From Glycomyces harbinensis (GTDB lineage Bacteria > Actinomycetota > Actinomycetes > Mycobacteriales > Micromonosporaceae), in the NCBI RefSeq assembly GCF_900101745.1, contig NZ_FNAD01000017.1, positions 94,158 through 158,157 of the forward strand: 64,000 bases of DNA. The letters run 5' to 3'. Positions 61,192-64,000 of this stretch are shown in pieces. The notes below the pieces were generated by a model that searched no databases, was not told where the DNA came from, and saw only the letters and a program-made list of their open reading frames with translations. A program made the position numbers and the translations under genes. Position 1 is the stretch's first letter. The number at the start of each line of letters is the position of its first letter.

Positions 61192-61470
61192 TCAGCCGCG
61201 CTCGGGCGCGTCGATGAGCCGGTTCGCCCGTTCGAGGATCCAGGGGCACCATTCGTCGCCCTGCCATCTGCCGAACCATTCCGGGTCCGTGTCGGCCTCG
61301 CCGAGGAACCGGCAGATCTCGCGCGGACCCGCACCGTCGTTGCATGCGATGCGGTACTGGGTCGGTGCGAGCGGATACGCGCCGTCGAGTACGCGATGGA
61401 CCGAGAACACGGCCGGGCCGCGGTGGAAGTCGCCGAGCCAGCCGTCGTCGTCCGAGTGCAGTTCAGCCAT
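61192..61470 (-). CDS. Unknown small protein
   Basis: Protein of 92 aa, Trp- and Asp-rich (ELHSDDDGWLGDFHRGPAVFS, EWFGRWQGDEWCPWI). No signal or membrane segment. Two cysteines (IACND, EICRF) plus one in EWCPW. Its ATG overlaps the stop of the upstream gene by 8 nt, so the two are coupled. No family recognised. Confidence 0.68.
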   Translation of the reverse strand: MAELHSDDDGWLGDFHRGPAVFSVHRVLDGAYPLAPTQYRIACNDGAGPREICRFLGEADTDPEWFGRWQGDEWCPWILERANRLIDAPERG

Positions 61471-61819
61471 CGCACTGCCTCGCCGACCCGGGCCGGGGAC
61501 GGTTGTCGAGGGCGTGGCCGTTGTAGAAGACCTTGAAGGCCGAGTCCTCGAACCACATCTTCCAGTCTGGCGCGTAGGCCCGCCATTCCCGTCCCCAGGT
61601 GGCGTGCAGGTGCCCGGTGTTCAGGCCCGAGACGATCAGGACCAGGTCGGCCGGGTTGCCGGCGATCGAGACCTGAAACGAGTCCGGCGCGCTCGCGCTG
61701 GAGGCCCGGACGGTGAAGCTGCTGTGGTGGTCCGCGAAGGTCCCCCGAACGAGTGGGTCGCCTCCGCGGCTTTCGCGGTTGGGATTGTCGGGCGTGTGCG
61801 CGACAATGGGTCTGGACAC
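61463..61819 (-). CDS. Unknown protein, coupled to the 92-aa gene
   Basis: Protein of 118 aa starting with GTG after a strong SD GGAGGT. N-terminal half polar and Ser/Arg-rich (PDNPNRESRGGDPLVRGTF, FTVRASSASAPDSFQVSI), C-terminal half aromatic (HATWGREWRAYAPDWKMWF, AFKVFYNGHAL). No export signal or known domain. An 11-bp hairpin GGCCGGGGCGG/CCGCCCCGGCC with a 21-nt loop lies in its leader (61842-61884). The pair is divergent from an XRE-DUF5753 regulator. Confidence 0.68.
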   Translation of the reverse strand: MSRPIVAHTPDNPNRESRGGDPLVRGTFADHHSSFTVRASSASAPDSFQVSIAGNPADLVLIVSGLNTGHLHATWGREWRAYAPDWKMWFEDSAFKVFYNGHALDNRPRPGSARQCDG

Positions 61820-62045
61820 GGATTTACCTCCGTTGTTTCAAGGCCGGGGCGGATCTGGCTACCAACCTTCTGACCGCCCCGGCCGGTTTCTCTGGGCCGC
61901 GAGTCCGACACTCACTCACTTCATCCGTGACTATCGCCACGCCCAATGGTAGATTGACATAACCATGGTTCTAGCGCAAGCTTCGAAACACATTTCGTCT
62001 AAAAAAGTTGGCGCTGAAACTCGAACGAGTGATGGAGGTAGCGCG

Positions 62046-62915
62046 ATGGCAGGACGCGGACGGCCCAAAGGCCCCGGAAGTAGCCTCCGATCCCGATGGC
62101 TTGGCGAGCGCCTCCGCGGTCTTCGGGAAGCCGCAGCCATCTCGACTGTGGAAGTGGCCGAGTTCCTTCAGCGGGACCGCTCAGTGGTGGGGCGCTACGA
62201 GACCGGCGACTACCCGATCCGACGGGCGGATGTGTACGCGCTGCTCACCTACTACGGGGTCGAGGACAAGAAGACCCGCGAGACTCTGCTCGAACTGTGC
62301 GAGGACGTGTGGCGCAAGGGCTGGTGGGACCCATACAAGAAAGAGGTCACCAAGGACTTTATCGACCTGCCCTGGCTGGAATCGCGGACAGATGGACTCT
62401 GCACCTACCAGAACATGGTGATCCATGGCTTGTTGCAGACCCGCGCCTACGCGGAGACCGTGATCCGTAAAGCCGAGGAAGGCGCGGGGGAGGAACAGAT
62501 CCAGAGATGGGTAGACCTCCGACTTGGGAGACAGGCGATCCTCGCCGGCGACGGAGCCCTCCGGTACACGATGGTGATCGAGGAGCCTGTGCTGCACAGG
62601 CCGATCGGCGGGGCTGCGGTGATGGACGAGCAGCTGAAGTATCTGCTGGACCTTGGCGAGCGGAAGAACATCGAGGTCCGAGTCCTGCCGACAGCGCACG
62701 GACCGCACAGCGGACATCTGGGCAGTTTCGAGCTCTTCGTGATGCCCGAGCAGTTCACGGATGTCGCGTACGTCGAAACGCTCGGAGGGGCACTCTTTGT
62801 CGAATCACCGGATGTGGATCGGTTCGAATTTGCGTGGCAGGATGTGAGTAAGGCTGCGCTCGACCCGAAGCGGTCGGCTGCGCTCATTAAGACCATCCTG
62901 AAGGAGACCAAGTGA
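62046..62915 (+). CDS. XRE-type regulator with DUF5753 (Scr1-like)
   Basis: Protein of 289 aa. The N-terminal XRE helix-turn-helix (LGERLRGLREAAAISTVEVAEFLQRDRSVVGRYETGDYPIRRADVYALLTYYG in parts, about 18-70) is followed by the DUF5753 domain (LPWLESRTDGLCTYQNMVIHGLLQT through the C-terminus, with AYAETVIRK and VLPTAHGPHSGHLGSFELF). ATG at 62046 has SD GGAGGT; an upstream in-frame ATG at 61965 has none. Such proteins are encoded with DUF397 partners in Streptomyces (WhiJ/BldB-type systems) and act in development or as TA-like pairs. The palindrome AACCATGGTT near 61961 is a possible operator. Confidence 0.92.
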   Translation: MAGRGRPKGPGSSLRSRWLGERLRGLREAAAISTVEVAEFLQRDRSVVGRYETGDYPIRRADVYALLTYYGVEDKKTRETLLELCEDVWRKGWWDPYKKEVTKDFIDLPWLESRTDGLCTYQNMVIHGLLQTRAYAETVIRKAEEGAGEEQIQRWVDLRLGRQAILAGDGALRYTMVIEEPVLHRPIGGAAVMDEQLKYLLDLGERKNIEVRVLPTAHGPHSGHLGSFELFVMPEQFTDVAYVETLGGALFVESPDVDRFEFAWQDVSKAALDPKRSAALIKTILKETK

Positions 62916-63160
62916 AGATCACCGGCACCGTGCAGGAGCTCTCACCCCAAGAGCTGGCCGGGGTTCACTGGAAGATCAGCTCGCGCAGCAGCAGTAACGG
63001 TGGCAGCTGTGTTGAGGCCGGGGCGCTGGCAGACGGCTCGGGCCGGGTCGCGGTGCGCCACTCCCATCACCCCCAAGGCTCGGTCATCGTCTACACCCGC
63101 GCCGAGTGGGATGCCTTCCTCGCCGGGGCCAAAGACGGCGAGTTCGACTTCACCGCCTGA
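62912..63160 (+). CDS. DUF397-domain protein
   Basis: Protein of 82 aa with the DUF397 signature WKISSRSSSNGGSCVEAG and a following VAVRHSHHPQGSVIVYTRAEWDAFLAGAKDGEFD. GTG start overlapping the DUF5753 gene stop (GTGA). Cognate small partner of the XRE-DUF5753 protein in this widespread actinobacterial pair. Confidence 0.93.
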   Translation: MKITGTVQELSPQELAGVHWKISSRSSSNGGSCVEAGALADGSGRVAVRHSHHPQGSVIVYTRAEWDAFLAGAKDGEFDFTA

Positions 63161-63241
63161 TCGGCCGACAATCCGGCCTCCTGGCGGTGAGCCCCTACGT
63201 CAAGGCGCGCAGCGAAACGGGCCGCGTGGTGGCGGGCCTGG

Positions 63242-63261
63242 GCTCCGGCCCTCCCCGGAGC
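63242..63261. terminator. Hairpin between convergent DUF397 and MFS genes
   Basis: 7-bp stem GCTCCGG/CCGGAGC with a 6-nt loop at the 3' end of the MFS gene. Confidence 0.5.
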
Positions 63262-64000
63262 TAGTTCACCTGCGACATCGCCGCGTGTGCTTCGTTGTCT
63301 TCCCATTCGTGGAGGCTGCGGATGGAGACGAGGCAGAGGATAGCGGCGGCGGCGAAGACCGCGCCGGCGATCGCGAACGGTGTCCGGTAGCCGAGTGCGG
63401 AGGCGAGCAGGCCGCCCGCACCGGCGCCGAGGGCGAGGCCGATCAGGCCGACGAAACCGCCCAGGGAGCCGACCCGTCCCATCATCGCGTCGGGGGTGGC
63501 CCGCTGGCGCACGGTGGTGGCCATGATGTTCCAGACGACCGCGTGCGCGATGTAGACGGCGAGTGCGATCGCCACGACGACGATGTCGGTCGTCAGCGAG
63601 ATGACGGCGAACGAGACGGCGCCGGTGGCGAGTGCGGCGACGATGGACCAGCCGTAGCCGATCCGCTTGCGCAGCCTGGTCGCGATGAAGCTGCCCAGCA
63701 GTCCTCCCAGGGCGGAGAAGGCGAGGAGCAGGCCGTAGCCGGTCCCGTCGAGTCCCAGCTCCTTTTGTGCGTAGAGGACGAGGTAGGAGAACGGGATCAT
63801 GTAGGCGACGCTGGCGATGCCGCTGAGGGCGATGAGCAGTCGCACGACCCGGTGGCGCATCGCCCACGCGGCGCCTTCGCGGATGTCGGCGCGGATGCTG
63901 CCGGAGGGCTTGTCCGTCTTGGCCGGGGCGGTGGTGTAGTCGCCGCGCAGCCGCCAGAAGGCGAAGCCCGCCAAGAGGAAGGCGACGGCGTTGAGCGCGG
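63261..64000 (-). CDS. MFS transporter, C-terminal part
   Basis: The gene is cut by the right window edge; about 246 C-terminal residues are visible. Hydrophobic segments alternate with short loops (VVRLLIALSGIASVAYMIPFSYLVLYAQKELGLDG, GYGLLLAFSALGGLLGSFIATRLRKRIGYGWS, MMGRVGSLGGFVGLIGLALGAGAGGLLASALG). The pattern is of the MFS macrolide/tetracycline-efflux-like group (MFS_3). The substrate cannot be told. Convergent with the DUF397 gene. Confidence 0.9.
   Translation of the reverse strand, partial: ALNAVAFLLAGFAFWRLRGDYTTAPAKTDKPSGSIRADIREGAAWAMRHRVVRLLIALSGIASVAYMIPFSYLVLYAQKELGLDGTGYGLLLAFSALGGLLGSFIATRLRKRIGYGWSIVAALATGAVSFAVISLTTDIVVVAIALAVYIAHAVVWNIMATTVRQRATPDAMMGRVGSLGGFVGLIGLALGAGAGGLLASALGYRTPFAIAGAVFAAAAILCLVSIRSLHEWEDNEAHAAMSQVN

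Overview
The window is 64 kb of very high-GC DNA with compact operons, many GTG/TTG starts, several likely leaderless genes and typical actinobacterial families: AdnAB, a translational ileS T-box, a WWW tryptophan leader, TTG-started rpoB, an NgcEFG-type transporter without its own ATPase, and a DUF5753/DUF397 pair. It is a chromosomal segment of an actinomycete. A Glycomyces-like lineage is plausible, but the sequence alone does not fix the genus. No rRNA, tRNA, CRISPR array, prophage or insertion sequence was found.

Layout. 1-4.9 kb: start of a dehydrogenase-like gene, a two-component system diverging from an Asp-rich PepSY-like protein over a shared operator region, a DHFR-like reductase and a small secreted Cys protein. 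5-10.8 kb: fused anthranilate synthase (trpEG) behind a leaderless WWW leader peptide, back to back with ileS behind a T-box, so two amino-acid-sensing RNA leaders share one divergent intergenic region. 10.8-12.1 kb: an RHH/Doc toxin-antitoxin cassette between near-identical 36-bp repeats, then a lipoprotein. 12.2-21.6 kb: adnAB helicase-nuclease, an ABC exporter pair and a divergent MarR/GbsR-like regulator.

21.7-49.9 kb is the transcription/translation core: secE-nusG, rplKA, rplJL with an L10-type leader and T-tract attenuator, an inserted acidic lipoprotein gene, rpoBC, two small genes, the str operon (rpsL-rpsG-fusA-tuf), and the S10/spc operon from rpsJ to rplR. That run ends at a terminator just after rplR; rpsE, rpmD, rplO and secY do not follow. 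S12 carries Arg88 and RpoB carries Val and Ala at two rifampicin-pocket positions; both recall known resistance substitutions.

49.9-61.1 kb looks like a cell-wall salvage island. It has a secreted NagZ-type GH3 glycosidase, a GH25 lysozyme, a PGRP-type amidase, two RpiR/MurR-like regulators, MurQ etherase, a BadF/BadG-type amino-sugar kinase, and an NgcEFG-like ABC uptake system. The content parallels the Bacillus ybb (murQ-murR-murP-amiE-nagZ) cluster, but the PTS is replaced by ABC uptake plus a kinase. Three related 17-bp AT-rich palindromes stand at the GH25, murQ and murK/RpiR2 promoters; two lie exactly 4 nt upstream of a TTGAC-type -35 box. This is the strongest candidate for a little-described system here.

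61.1-64 kb: an overlapping pair of unknown small genes, the XRE-DUF5753/DUF397 pair and the C-terminal part of an MFS transporter cut by the window end.
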